A stretch of DNA of 64,000 nt, from assembly GCA_037389465.1 (NCBI GenBank), contig JAZARR010000032.1, forward strand, positions 1-64,000, given 5' to 3'. This stretch comes from Baylisascaris procyonis (lineage: Eukaryota; Nematoda; Chromadorea; Rhabditida; Ascarididae). Below are positions 39,704 to 53,116 of the stretch, one piece after another; the first letter of the stretch is position 1, and each line of letters starts with the position of its first letter. Made by a program: the position numbers and the translations under genes. The notes below the pieces were generated by a model. That model saw only the letters and a list, made by a program, of their open reading frames with translations. It had not been told where the DNA came from and ran no database searches.

Positions 39704-41599
39704 AACTCAGCGCATAACGCATAAAAAATTTCTTGTTGTTTGTTTTGTATGTTCGCTTCAGATGAGATTAAAATTAAGATGGAACCAGGATAGTTCCCTT
39801 AGGTACGGAGAACGGGATTGAATGAATATCAGTAAGGATGCAGGCTAAAGAAAGGAATGCAAGAAAAACGTTTCTTTTCGGCCGTTAGTCACTGACATGG
39901 ACATGTCAGCAATGCATGTTTGTTGCATTCTACTTGCAATCCATTTTTTGAAAGCAGCCAAAAAACCCATTTGAAAGCTGATGTTAGAATGACATATCCA
40001 ATGGGCACCATGCCGATCTTATTTCGTTACTTGAACTTCGATGATTCTAGAATTCAAACCGACGGACGAACTGACTAGCAAAGGCATATACAGATGCAAG
40101 CATATACACAGATAAAAGCACACCCTAATGCGCTTTATAAATTTACGATGGAACATTGCAGCACACGACACAAATCTTAGCATACGCAAACTCAGCATGA
40201 CAAAAATTTGAAATTCTCAGAGATCAGCAAAGCTCTAAGAGACTAGGTTCATTTGCTGCCATAAATATCCCAGCAGCAAGCACAATTGGAAAATGGTGAA
40301 ATGGGCTGAAAGAGATGTGAAAGAAACAAATTTGGAAAGTTCTGTAGAGTATGTATAGGGATATGTATGCGGGCGTACGCATCTTTGCATCTTTGTATTT
40401 GATGATGAATCAGAATCCACGTGCTCTACCACTTTATTCGTTTAGCGTAACGTAGGAGTGCAAAGAAACATCTACGCACAAGTGCACAAAACACAGCCTA
40501 GCTGATGGATGCGTATATGTTTCGGTGTGTCAATGTATGTCAAAACACGATTGATCATTGGTTGTCATGGCATTAGTGGTGCTGTTTCCATTTATTATGC
40601 GTATATGTTAAGTATTATGGTGTTTGTTTTATGATGTTTGTATTTTCTCGTCTTTACTACAATATTTTCAACACTGTTGATGGTGTGTGTAAAGGCAATT
40701 GATGTGGTGGTTTCTAATAATACATCCGCTAATTTTATATCACTTTGTTGCAATCGATGAACAAATGAACGAGAATGTTGACGTCAAGACGAGGCAACGG
40801 TGGCTGCTTCAGTGATTTTTTCAGTCATTCTGAACTTAGAAGTGAATTTTCTGAACCCATTTGACTGACCAGTGTGGTAATGAATGGAATAGAAATCAGA
40901 AATATGATATGCATCACAGGATTAACTCAAGTACCAACTCTAAACTTGACACAAGCCTCGTAAAGGATTTTAAACACTTTAAAATCGCGAGAAATGATGC
41001 GTTTTCCAACTCACTAGTTCGTTTTTTTGCACCAGTCAAGTCACAAACAAATGGGGAAGCATATCAGAACAGCTGCCACCGTATACGCTTCCGCATTCCG
41101 CTTGCTTCACTTGTCAACATCCTTATGAAAACATTTCTAGGCCTTTAAACGACAATAATTTCTTTTGAGGTCAATCGATCCACTCATGTGTTAGTAAAAA
41201 TAAATTTCATAATTCTAGTCGTATATATGTATGCAATCCAAGTTGAAATTATATGCGCATTAAACAGGCACAAACACAGACATACAGACACATGCACACA
41301 TATATACATACGCTCACACTTGTCGTTGCTATTCAGAAGTGAATACTTGGAAAATGACTGATGTAAAGAGCGACCACCTACCACATTGCATAATCAACAT
41401 GCCGAGTATAGTATCCACCTATCATAACAACTGTAACCAACGGGAAATTAAGTAACACCGTAGCGTGATTTTCAAAGTCTTCGGCGAAAAAAGAATACTA
41501 AACCAATAAAAACAGCTTTATGTTTCTGATAATACGACGCATAGTATACATTCTCTAAGTCTTAGCTATTGGCATGCGCAAACAGTACATACGAGCGTA

Positions 41600-42045
41600 C
41601 GTGTGTGGACCAGTGGATAGTACGTCTGACTTCGAACCAGCAGGTTGCAGGTTCGGCTACCCGCCTGCGGCGGGAGTTTTGTAAGATTTGTACCATTCCG
41701 GGCTGGATTTCCAATCAGACTTGTTAGCTTCCCCAGTCGTGAAGAGATTAGTTCCTTCAAAAATCGGTTGTAACTGCTATGGGATTTGTGGGGTAAAACA
41801 GCTTTATGAAGTAGCACACAGGTTCCACTCTCCTCTCTGCGTCAGGAGTTCTCTAAGATTCGTGGCGTTCCGGGCTTGCTTCTCAATCAAACTCCTAAGC
41901 TGTGCTAGTCATGGAGAGTTTGGTTCCTTCAAAAATCGGCTTAGTTGCTATAACATATGTGGGCTAATGCAGCTTACCGGATAGATTGGACTGGGTTACA
42001 GTGAATCAAGTTGAATCTGTCATGTAGTACACAGGTTCGACCTCT
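41600..42045 (+). mobile_element. tRNA-like SINE with two imperfect tandem body units
   Basis: The head 41600-41672 resembles a tRNA-Arg. It has an A-box-like tggaccagtgg at 41606-41616, a gtctgacttcg anticodon-arm-like segment, and a B-box-like ggttcggctac at 41650-41660. The anticodon stem mispairs, so it is not a functional tRNA gene. The following body holds two related units. Shared landmarks are gggagtt or aggagtt, ttccgggct, ttccttcaaaaatcgg (41752-41767 and 41924-41939) and acacaggttc (near 41816 and 42030). A Pol III-promoted SINE is the best reading; a decayed tRNA pseudogene next to an unrelated repeat is the alternative. Confidence 0.6.
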
Positions 42046-43340
42046 CTTTTATTGATTTTTACTTTTTTTTCTGAAAAACTTCTGTCATAATGATGGAAAT
42101 ATCATGAGAGGTTGCTTCCTTATCTCTCTCACTTTTTTATCCTTTTTCCTTTTGACTAATCACAGGCCAATTTGCAATGATCCTTCGGTTTTTCTTGGAT
42201 GTTTCTCGTTGTTGGAAACTCAGAAATGAAGTTTTATGCTTTCATCTCTCTTCCAGAAAGCAGTTGCAATTCTACGCTTGCTGCTAACATTCCCATTACT
42301 ATTACTTGTAAAGTAAACAATTCTATAACTGGCTGAATTCTTTAATGGAATACAAGTTTAAACTATTTCGTGCAGTAACTTGTTAAACGTGGTATTTGCA
42401 TTCACGACAACTAGGATGTCTTAACGATGTGTCATCGATAATAATATATGATAATTAATGTTGTTCGGACCATCATCTTCGTTACTTCGATTTCATTGAA
42501 GAGGCGTTGTGATTCCTTTTTAGTAAATGGGATTATTCCACATAATGTGCACCCTTTGATTCGACCATCGATAAACGAACACTATTTGGGATTCTTGCTC
42601 GTAAAGCAGTCTGAAAATTTTATGCCGAGAGGAAATTCTCGAACAATATGCGCTGAATGTGGATTTTAGCTTTCTGAAAACGCATTTCTTTATTTCCCTT
42701 ATTAATTTCTCATGATTTTGACTTTTCTTCTATCATAACTGTTGCTCACAAATCGAGCAGAAAAATCGAAAAAGTAAAAGTTCAGTAAGATCAGCAGGAA
42801 GTTTCCTATTGTTATTTGAACCGAAAAGTTGACTAATAATAAAGGTAAACGACGTCCTCATTTGCATAAGTGAAGTAAGAATTCTTTGAAATCTTCGGAA
42901 CTGCCCTCGTTGAAAATTTGTTTTTGATTTTCAAATAATTTTTTTTAGCCATTATTTGATCAATTAAAGATCGAAACTGATAATTTATTTGCTAAAAATA
43001 TGGGGCACTGCTATTCAATGAGAAGAAAGGAAACTAGCATGATTTGCAGGGAGCAAATAAATGAATTGCATCTTATTCTTCTCTTTGAACTATTATCCGA
43101 CCTTACCACATCACGTAGCTTTTGATGGCAGCAACCTTATCTGTACCTTTCATGTTATATGCCATATGGTCGGAGATAGTCTAAAGCACGTTTCGAAGCA
43201 CTTTCTTTGTAACTGCACCAACGGTTTTAATGATAAGTCAGTCCCTTTGTCGTGTCATATCAAATGAATTTGCCCTCCAGTGAACCCATTCCCCTTCCCG
43301 CAATAGTCAGACTCGTTTCGCGGACACAGAGGCTTTTTTT

Positions 43341-46300
43341 TTACAATATTACGAGAACACCTAAATATATGATCACAAAGCTTGCCTCAGCACAAATAAT
43401 GTCATCGTTTCGACTGGTGCGATTAATTGTTTCATCCATTCGTTTAATTGTGTTTATGATAGTTTCAATCTTGTCACATATCCCGAATAGTGATTCCTCG
43501 AGATGATCGACACGATGATTTAGGCTGCCATTGGAAAACTCACTTTTATAAATATTTTACGCAACAAATTGTTTCGTAGAAAAAACAATTAAATTTTATA
43601 TTTGCATATGTGGTTACAATTGTGGAATTTTCCCACAAGTGCTGCTATCTGTGAACTTCGAATTGAGCATATATATATAGTTTATGCTTTACTCAAAAAA
43701 CTTTTGTTCCGTATGACCTTACCGGATCCGAATGAAATCAAAAAGACCAGTTGCTATTTTCAACTGCAAATTTTATAAAAAGAGTGATGGTATCGAAAAT
43801 CTAACATATTGGTATCGCGAGTTGTTTGTTCGTGGTTTTTGAATTCTTCATTCGCTTTGCCTTTCTGCACTAACAATGCCTTCTCCACAGTTTGCATATC
43901 CTCCAATTCCAGTTTGCGATCACTTATATCATATCTGATAAACGCCTCTGCTATTTCATCTTCACTAAATCCTTCTCTGCAAGTAATATTTTTATCGAGC
44001 GCGAGTTGAACATAAAGTCAGATAAAAGGACGAAAAATATTTCTAGGAAATCGCTTTGTATAGGATCTATTAAGTGAGACGAAAGGAACTGACTATGATA
44101 AATCAGTATTGACATCGTAATGGGAATCAAGTGAAAAAACAAACAAAAGGGAGATTATAAATATTAGGCATAGTTGCATTTGATCTCATTTAGCTATGCA
44201 GTTATCCATAGGCAAATTAAATAACTGTAATATATTCAAGCAGAAATCTTCCCAAGAAACTACCTGCTGCAGGTTCTATGAAGTTTTACCTTTTCATTGT
44301 AGGAATTATGCAGGAAGTCATATTAAGTTATGCAAAAAACCATATAGATGAGCAGTATGGGCGTCATTGATGTGCCTAAACGTATTGGATTGATGCAGTG
44401 AACAAATGCTTTTGCACTGATGCGAAACAGCAGTTGTTCCCTTGAACTCGTAAAAGTCCATTATAAATGGACTTCATTTTAAAATAATATTCGTTTTCTT
44501 ACGCAAGCAGCGCATCACGGAAGCGCTCACAGTCGTTGTCTTCTGGAGTCGAATCGTTCTTTTTCACTCGTAACATTCGCAACAAGTTTTGCCAATACTA
44601 AAAAATTATTTACTATAGTTTCACTTGATGAAAATTCCCAGTGTTCTTTCATTGAAGTTGTTTCTATATCTTGCAATTTTCCGGGGAGAAGGGGGGGGGA
44701 CTGAAAATCAAAGAAGATACGCTTTGTGAAACCCTACTCATACAACATAATGGGATTAAGGTTCGAAAAAAGTCGAAGTGGGTATCGTGTGGAATTGTGT
44801 ATGTGAATTTTTCTGCAATTTAATGTTTATAACTTCCATCCCCGACCCTTCCAATTTGATGATCGAACATGGAACTGATATAGAAAGTCATCTTATCGCA
44901 CAGATTATACACAGCAGATTTCATAATCCTAATTCGAGTGCTTATCTAGTTGAATCTGCTGGATTAATAGATGGGTGAGCAAGATATTCGTGCAAACGCA
45001 ATGTCTTCAGAGTGCACATTGCAAAAGTAATTTGGCAAGAACGCTCGAGAAGAAGGTGAAAGACCATCGATGATGCACCATGAAACATTGATGATCTTCA
45101 TGAAAGATTCGTTAGTCTCCTAAGACTAATATAGAATATTCCTTAATCTTCATGGTAATATAGAATATTTATAGACAGTGTAGCTAAAGATGAGGAGTGT
45201 CTCAGAGTAAAATAGCTTGAAAGACTCGATAAGGTTAGAATTTTGAAAAATTAGTAAACAAAGAATCCGTAGATGACGAAATTGCCATCTGCATAGCCCG
45301 ACAACATCTTTGATCATCAAGGTCGGCTGCAAGTTGTTTGGAATATTTGCATAAAGCAGCGTCAAGCATAGACTCAAAGCACTGAATGCTATGGAGGCCA
45401 GTACACTCCATAATTTTTATTGAAGAAGTGCATTGTCGAACATAATCTACCTTATTAAACAATCTTTTCAAGAATACGGTCTAAAATTTTCTAATGCCTC
45501 TCTTGGTTTGCAATTATGGATTAGTGCTGTCGAGTTTTGATTGATTTTTTCCAGAAATTATTTTTATTATTTAACGACAATTGGACCTGAACGATTTAAA
45601 TAGAGCTTACGCCAGCAGCGATATCAATCATCTCGATATCGTTTGGTTGTCTGCTGAGTTCGGATTTCACTTCTGTGTACGAATCGTTAATGATTGCCAG
45701 AAACATGTTCTGAAATAAAACGCTTATTCCCAATCCTAACACATGAAATGAGCCATTGCATTATTGATGGTGTATCCATAGTCAGCATCGGTTTATGATA
45801 CTCTAATCAAAGCAATATAAATGAACGAATCGAACAATAAACAATATTTGTGCATATGTGTTTTCTGTCATAGAAAGCCATTTTAAGATGGCGTAAAACT
45901 GAGCAATTGGATGAAAGTCTGAGATGAGTTCTCAAACTGTCGAAAGATGCAGATTACATGAATTCAATTCAGTCTCCCAGCTCGGCTGGATATAAGGCGC
46001 ATCTGAATGATAAATAGTGGTGCAACTCCATCGTAGGAAAAGTGGGCGTATTTTCTCGGAATATTTAAGCCTCAATAACCGATTTATATGCTAAAGAATC
46101 AACTTTTAGATTGACATAGGACTTCATCTAACGGTGTAAATTATGTGCATCAATTTCGTCACTGCACCATTTATTCCTCTCAGGTGGAGTTGAAGCTATC
46201 GAACAAACATATAGAAGCACATATACACGCATAAAAACATTTACACGCACTTTGCAAATCCACATATAAAACAAAGAAAAATTTTAAATATGTGTTTTTT

Positions 46301-49300
46301 CTTTCTTTTGTATCGTTTCTATAAAACAAATTCTCATGGTATTCTCAAATAATACTTTACCAACAAACAAAGTTTCTTTTCAATGCAAAAATATTTCAGT
46401 AAGTTCAGCAATAGGAGCGATCATCACTTACGAGGAGAATAAAGAACACGAAGAATACATATGTTAAGAAGAAAAGCGGCCCTAGGATTCGATCCGCACT
46501 CTCAAGAGCATTGAAATCAAAATCACCGAGAATCGTACGCAGAAGCGCAAATACAGCATTATACAACGAAGAGTATTCTGCTATCTGAAAATATGAAAAT
46601 GTTTCAAATAATTATTCGTGTTCACATATTTAAAGACGTGATTCTTTGAGAAGTATTTCGGATGAATCGTTTATAATATACAAAAATTTTTCAGATTTAT
46701 TGCGAAATGCATGCATTCAAAGATATACGATGGCCTCAGACGCTTCTTTGAGGTTTCTATGAAGAATTCAGGCTTTTATGAAGGCTTCCATGAAAAAAAC
46801 CTGAAAAAACTGTCTCTGAGAAATTTTTACGCAAGGTGGATAGGATATATCATCGCAATCGTCAAAAAATAAGAACCATTTCATAAACAACTTTACTGAC
46901 CTGCGTACCAAATGCTAAGAATCCGAACTGTGCATAAGCGAGAAAGAAGATGAAAAACATCACTGAAAAACCGCCAATATCCTTTGCAGAACGCTCCAAA
47001 GTGGCAGTAAGTTGTGTCATTGTCTTATTAAAACTGATATATTTCATTGTCTGCAAACAAATTTCTCGCAATTTATGAATCCTTATACTTTCACTTTCAT
47101 GAAGTTGTTGTCGAATTTGTGAGTAGAAATGAGATAACAACAATGATTGAAAAAAAGGTAGTAAATTGTGCTGTGATGTTATTCAAAAATTCTATGAAAA
47201 CTTTTTACGATTGGTAGCTAAATAGTTTCAGATTCACTTTCAAGTATATTTGAGCAATGAACTCCTATATTTTTCTTGGTCGGCCTCACAATCTCAGCAA
47301 ACGTCCAGTGACTTTTTGCTATGGTTATCCCGCTCATTAACTACGCATTCAGTGAAGAGTAACATTTGCGAAAATACCTTAATCCATGAAATAATCAGCA
47401 TTACAGCCATCGCTTCAGTGAAAGTATCTTGCGCATTGGCCAACGGGTGCAAATTCACATAGTAGAATTGCCCATTAGTTGGTACGGGTAGGATTTGCTT
47501 CAATTGCTGTTCGGTCATGAGAAAAAGCCTTATGCCAAGATAGATCACGGCTATATAAAGCTGCAAGAAGCTCATCTTAAATCCATTGACTCAATATGTC
47601 GCTATATTTAGCATACGATATTTTTCTACTGAATTTACTCATTTCATCCGATAGATATGCATGAGTTCATTTCATGAAGTAACTAAAAATGTCGTTAAAA
47701 ATGAATAGGTTGCCAAAACAAAGCACATAATTTTTGATCACCAAAACAATCGAATGTTATTCAGAAAACTTCTATTTGTAGTGGGAAGTTGTTTAACCGA
47801 CTGCTGCACATCAAGCGCTCCTACTGTAGAACATATGCTTAAGTGCAACAATTCTCTTTTCAAGTTTCACTCCAGCTGACCTTATTAAGAATGCACAACT
47901 ATTCTGGCCTAGGCTGAAAATATTCATGCTTTACGATTTAATGAAAGCATTCGTGGTGTAAATACTGAGAGCTAAACATCGGGAAGTATCAGAATCCGAG
48001 TATTGAAGTGGTAATTGCGAAATCCCTCACGATCAAGTTAATGATGTCAAAGCAATTCCAAAAATTGGCGAAATACGCAAAGCGCAAACGAAATATCTCG
48101 AGCATCGCCTGTATCGTATAGTAAAAGGTGAATGCGATGAATAGCAATTCACATATGAATGTGAAATAGTCATATGTTGTCATATAGCGGATAAGACGTT
48201 GTGGATTCAATGTTGAACTTGTGATTACACCACCAGTTGCCGGTAGTTCAAGCACGAACCTTAGAAAAATTATTCTACACCACCGTCGATAATCGTTCAG
48301 CTTCAATATATCTTTGTCTTGATCTATGATTGATGCTTTTTGGCTGCCATAGCGTAGAATTATGGAAAAGTGACTGGCAAATAAATAAGCGATATACAAT
48401 AATTTCTTACTTTTAGGAGTCTAGAATTATAAATAAATGTGGATTTTGAATTGAAGAAGGAAGTGCATAGGGATTTTATAGCAGCATATCACTTTCAGTA
48501 GCTAACAGTTATGTCGAAAGAATTTGGGTAGGAAAATAATTCTAGCGAAACAATACTGATAACCACATACTGATAAATAATATTGGATCAGTACGTGATT
48601 ACTATTTCATTATTTGGTTAAAAGAGATAGACAGAGAACAGTTGAGCTCTACGAAGAGATGTGTTAAACAACATATCTTATTACTCGTTACGAAATTAGA
48701 ATTAAAAATTAAAAATTATTGGTTTGCTTAAAATGACATGAAAAAATGATAGGCAATTACGCACTGAACGATGCAGAATAGATTGATGTTGGCGTTGTAG
48801 AGAACGAAGTCGATGAAGATTGCGCGTGTTCCTCTATCCACCCATCGATTCGCCTTTAGTTCGGAGATCGCATTTGCAGAGGCATTATGATCGTCGATCG
48901 ACAGATATTGCACAAATCCTCCACCGCCATATGTGCTTATCGTACCCCAATAGTTCGATGTGCCCAATTCCTTCGCAGTATGATACAGGAAACTATTTAA
49001 CATTGTTCATCCACGTTTCTTATGAACAATAATTGTTTGCAATTTGTTGGATGAAATAAATGTTTCGACTTTGAAAAGTGATTTACTTACTGGTGTATAT
49101 AAATGATTTGATACAAAGATACCTTCATAGCCAGATATTTACTATGAGAGGCACCTTCTTTCCAACGAGTTCTCGATGCTTACTGATTATCATTCGTCTC
49201 TTTGAGAGCTAGGCTTCTATGAGGAACAAAGCCTCAATCATGCCGTGAATCCGTTTTTCCAGTCGTATTCATCTCCAAGTATCGGTCTAAAGGTTAAATG

Positions 49301-52300
49301 CATAGCCACGATTTAATCACCGTTCTCACATAGCATGCATTTTAGGCTACGTAGGAAAATATCTTGCCAGGTTCGTTAAAGATATGCGCAACAGCAAAAA
49401 AACTTACGCAGAGTTGTTAGCCGGGCCAAATGGTTCCCGATCTTCGGCACTTTCGCTATAAGGGCCAAAACACTCGCGTATCTCACGTTTGAAGCTGCTC
49501 ACAATTGTGCAAGAGTGATTATTTACCTAAAAAACTTCGGAATTCTCATATTCTTAACACTTAGAAACCAAACTTAATGGCTAATAGCTAGATCGATTCG
49601 CTGTAGATTCTACGATGTGTCCAAGGTGGTTGAATCTTATATAGGAAATTTTCTCAGTGAGAACAATTCAGCCCCTGTGTCATTGCGAAGTAATATATAC
49701 GAACCATTCAGTAAAATAATCCACTGGTCTTACCGCCCTTTCTTTCAATGTTCCAAGATATTTTTTGAACGTTAGAAAAATTGTTTCAAATTGCGGGCAA
49801 AATTTCAGAAAGCAAACTGTCTATCAGTGCATCAAATAGACAAATCGGAAATGTAAAAACTCAGCTAACAATATTCTTCGCTCGTAACGACAATATTGTT
49901 TTGGCCTCTCCATTTGAACGACCTACTATTTCTTGCGAAGTACAAGTGAATATTTTTCTTCAAAATAAATAAAACAGCAAAATGTAAGGTGGAATAACAC
50001 GTTTTGAGAAGCATTATAGAGTGACAGTTTTTTCTTGATCACCTTTAACATTCGAAGACGGGGGCTGCCAAGCAAACGACTCCCTTCGAATATCATCGCC
50101 ACTTGTGTATCATCGTAAGCGGCGAATTCCGTTTGTTGCCAATAAAGTGCATCAAGAAGAGATCCTTGTAGATAATAAAAAACAAACCATTTTTTTTCAA
50201 AAATTATACCTGCTCTCATTTTTTATTCAAATAATTTAATTTCTAAAATGTTTACCCTTTAGAAATTAAGGGAAGGATCAGTTAAATGTGAGGGTTAATC
50301 AATTAAATCAGTTAAAATAATATAAGATTATAATTGTGAGATCTCAAATGCAATTCAGATAAAGTTATGGTGCTAAGATATTTCAAGACATATCAGCAAA
50401 ATTCTTCACTTCATCAGGAGCACTTTAGTTTTGCAACTCTAGGAAGTCATAAAAAGATGCATCTTGAAATAATAATCTAACCACAATGTAGTCGAATAAA
50501 TGAGCGGCAAGATAATAATCTAATAACCACAATGTAGATGCGTCTTGAAATTGAAAAAAAGCTTGCGACTCTCTTCCATAATTGTAAGTCACCTTAATTT
50601 TTCTGATGGTCTTCATAATAGCCGTACGAATAAACTGGAATCAACTTTATATACATCCCCTCATCCATTTTTCGCACCTAATGTGTAAAAATTTTATGCT
50701 TTTCATTAATCACATCGTCACATCAAGTCTTCAATAGCTGTTTGCGATATTTGTAGTAGGAATCAAGGTGCTTTTCTTCCAGTAACATATGCAAACTTTC
50801 TCGCATCGCCGTTTCGCTTCAAAGTTTATCTCTCCTATTTGCTATGATTTAATTCCTCTGTCAAAAATAACAGAAATAATACTTCTTAACTTACACTCCA
50901 AAGTTGATCAATTTGAGTAATTTTATTCAGCGTTCCCGTCACGAATAAATTTGATATAGCTGTTTTATAGTAGTACATTGTTACGGATGAATAGGAAAAT
51001 GCAACTGAAAAAAAAAAGTTTGCTGTCTCAAGCAACATATTCGATGAGACTCAAATGTTTTATTGATGAAAATGACAAAAAAAGATATGAATTTTGGCTG
51101 TAAAATGGCTAAAGTGGAAAAGGGAGCCTCTTTGAATTAATTGCTGCTTTTTGAATAAGCGTAATCCGATATACAGCATAATTTTTCTGCACCCTGTCAA
51201 ATGAGGGAGAGAGCAAAAATATAATTATACCAATGCAACAGAGAGTCAAGAATGTCAAATAGGTGATGAGTTCGCGAATTGTAACTTTAAGGAGCTGCAC
51301 TCGATCGCTCTCTAATCCTTGACGCGTCAACCACAGCGCTGAATTAAAGAAACAAGTATAGTGAAATAATAATGATTCATTTATGGATATTTCGATACAT
51401 GCAATGATTCGGTGAATAATGCTTCTATAATTGTAATGTTTCACATATACAAAATATTTCTATACCTCTAGCTCATTTATGAATAAATTATACTCTATAC
51501 TATAACTATATCTGATATTGAAATTCTGTCTTTTTCTGCAGGCTTACTGCGAATCTTCCACTAGAACGATTGAATGAGAAACTGCAAAACGATCAAATGT
51601 GACCATGAATCTGCGATAGAACCGACAACTGGCATTCTTTAAAGAAGTAGATAATGTTGCATTTTTTTGAAAATAAGACATCTGATCTGTGCTACGTTTA
51701 CCTAAATACCCTCAGGGCACTGCGCAATCACGAAGACGAACCTTTAATGCCATTGATAAACGATCTTCCTTTTCGCGCATCTTTTTCGTTAGGGTTCTTG
51801 TTATATTTATCGTCCTCATATTCCTAAATTCAATATTAGGACACTGCGAAGATCTTATCCACATAATATATCGCTTTCGATTTCTTAGGATACAAAAAAA
51901 AATCATATTTGAAAAGCGTTCTCAATGAAATGACGCTAGTTGAGAAATATACATTCTGAGAGATGAAATATGTTCAACGTGTGTTCATGTAGTCGGATTC
52001 TAGAGACGTAAACACCCGATGGTCACCTTATATCAATCGAAGGCTGTTCGACCTTATGAGCAAAATATAAGATTTTATCTTTTTTTCTTCACTTCTTCCT
52101 ATTCAATATGTGTATATTTATTTCTGTTTATCTAGTTATTCTTTTTTTCCATATCATTTCATAACACTTATTCAATATTTTTCCAAATAAATATTTTCTT
52201 CGCTTCTAATTTCGATCCTCTTCCAATCCTCCTTCTTGATCCTACTCATGTAGAACATATGTGCACGTTAAACGTTTCCTTCCTCCACATATGCTAAAAA

Positions 52301-53116
52301 TTTGTAACGCCTTCGCGTATGCAAATTTTTGAAATCACATCAAAATAAATTTTTCCAAGTTGGTGTTGTGCAAGCGGTTAGTGTCGGAGGGAATATATCA
52401 TTAAACTCGACGCTATTGTGTATGGGGGAGTGTTTCTATTCACTCGATCTGACTGCCAAAACTTTAAACGGAGCACATACTGTCATCCCTCCAACGCAGT
52501 TAGAGTGATAGTTTTATTATTCGTCGTTTAAGCAAGAAAAGTGCAACTTTCAGCCTTTTCAGTGCCCTATGTTAGAAATATCACACGTGGCCTGGAAAGC
52601 AAAATATCTGTTGAAATGAGTGAAGGATACACCTCAAGTTGATATAACCATAAAAATTCTTGCCAAAATAAAACCATAAAGCCTCACAAATAGAACTTTA
52701 TTAGAGAAAAAACCCTCGCTCCTTTCCTTAAGCAAGAAGGCCAACTTGCCCATATCTCTGCAAGGTCAGAATCGTTTGCTCACGAAATAAAAAGCGTGCT
52801 CCCCGTAATCGCTTTCCAGCAAGAACGCCAAGGCGAGGCGGAAAGAAACTTCTATGCAAGGCGCTGTTTTCCAGAATAATACATGTACAACGTATACAGA
52901 TCTCACTATAATCAGCATAATTACTGCACTCAGAAATGAAATCTGCCCCATAATTCAAATATAAACCTCTGCTTCAAGGGCAGCTGGAGTTGCCCGCGGT
53001 GTAGCGATGGGCGGAGGAATATCGAGTGTATCAGCGTCATACATACTTCCTTGAAGAGTGGGAAGTGCACATGTCGCATCGTTCTTAGGTGATAGCTCAT
53101 TTTTCGATAGTGGCAT
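43341..53116 (-). CDS. pkd-2: Polycystin-2 (TRPP cation channel)
   Basis: TRPP-family non-selective cation channel; in C. elegans it works with LOV-1 in cilia of male sensory neurons. Exons: 52967-53116, 51742-51823, 51231-51338, 50897-51004, 50043-50164, 49408-49526, 48765-48992, 48031-48259, 47378-47560, 46901-47050, 46584-46432, 45611-45709, 44503-44597, 43806-43976, 43341-43524 (read right to left on the minus strand). Every junction is phase-compatible, giving 726 residues, near the worm protein's length. In order: a soluble N-terminus; TM1 with TIRELITYL before it (~93-117); the extracellular polycystin domain with [19 protein letters not shown] and VLELPATGG; the TM2-TM5 segments in exons 8-10; a pore helix with selectivity-filter residues Leu512-Gly513-Asp514 and TM6 in exon 11; [11 protein letters not shown] after it; an EF-hand remnant in exon 14; and a C-terminal coiled coil ([13 protein letters not shown]) in exon 15. 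The start ATG directly follows an AG (ctgcag), a possible spliced-leader site. The exon 4/5 junction is short by a few residues relative to the family, and the final stop could be bypassed by another exon. Confidence 0.95.
50456..50551. repeat. Local duplicated blocks in a pkd-2 intron
   Basis: In intron 4, a 15-base block (50456-50470) followed by a 23-base block (50469-50491, ending ccacaatgtag) recurs as the 23-base block with a 3-base insertion (50512-50537) followed by the 15-base block with one change (50537-50551). The order is A-B, spacer, B-A in direct orientation. No function is apparent. Confidence 0.7.

Larger units (their letters stand above)
38066..43340. other. Intergenic region between convergent eor-1 and pkd-2
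   Basis: About 5.3 kb between the two stop codons, so it must hold both 3' UTRs. It contains the inverted-repeat element at 39450-39703 and the SINE-like element at 41600-42045, listed separately. Open frames such as 40861-41148 and 42448-42669 lack domains and compositional evidence of coding. I see nothing else that I can support. Confidence 0.6.

Noticed and set aside
40861..41148. 95-residue plus-strand frame in the eor-1/pkd-2 gap
   Set aside because: No domain, no flanking splice signals, and length within chance expectation.
41600..41672. Functional tRNA-Arg gene
   Set aside because: The anticodon stem mispairs at two of five positions and the acceptor stem does not close, so it fits a SINE head or pseudogene rather than a tRNA gene.
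44778..44978. 66-residue plus-strand frame
   Set aside because: Antisense within a pkd-2 intron, with no domain or codon evidence.
52728..52958. 76-residue minus-strand frame near the pkd-2 start
   Set aside because: It falls in pkd-2 intron 1; exon 1 at 52967-53116 is in a different frame and joins exon 2 in phase without it.
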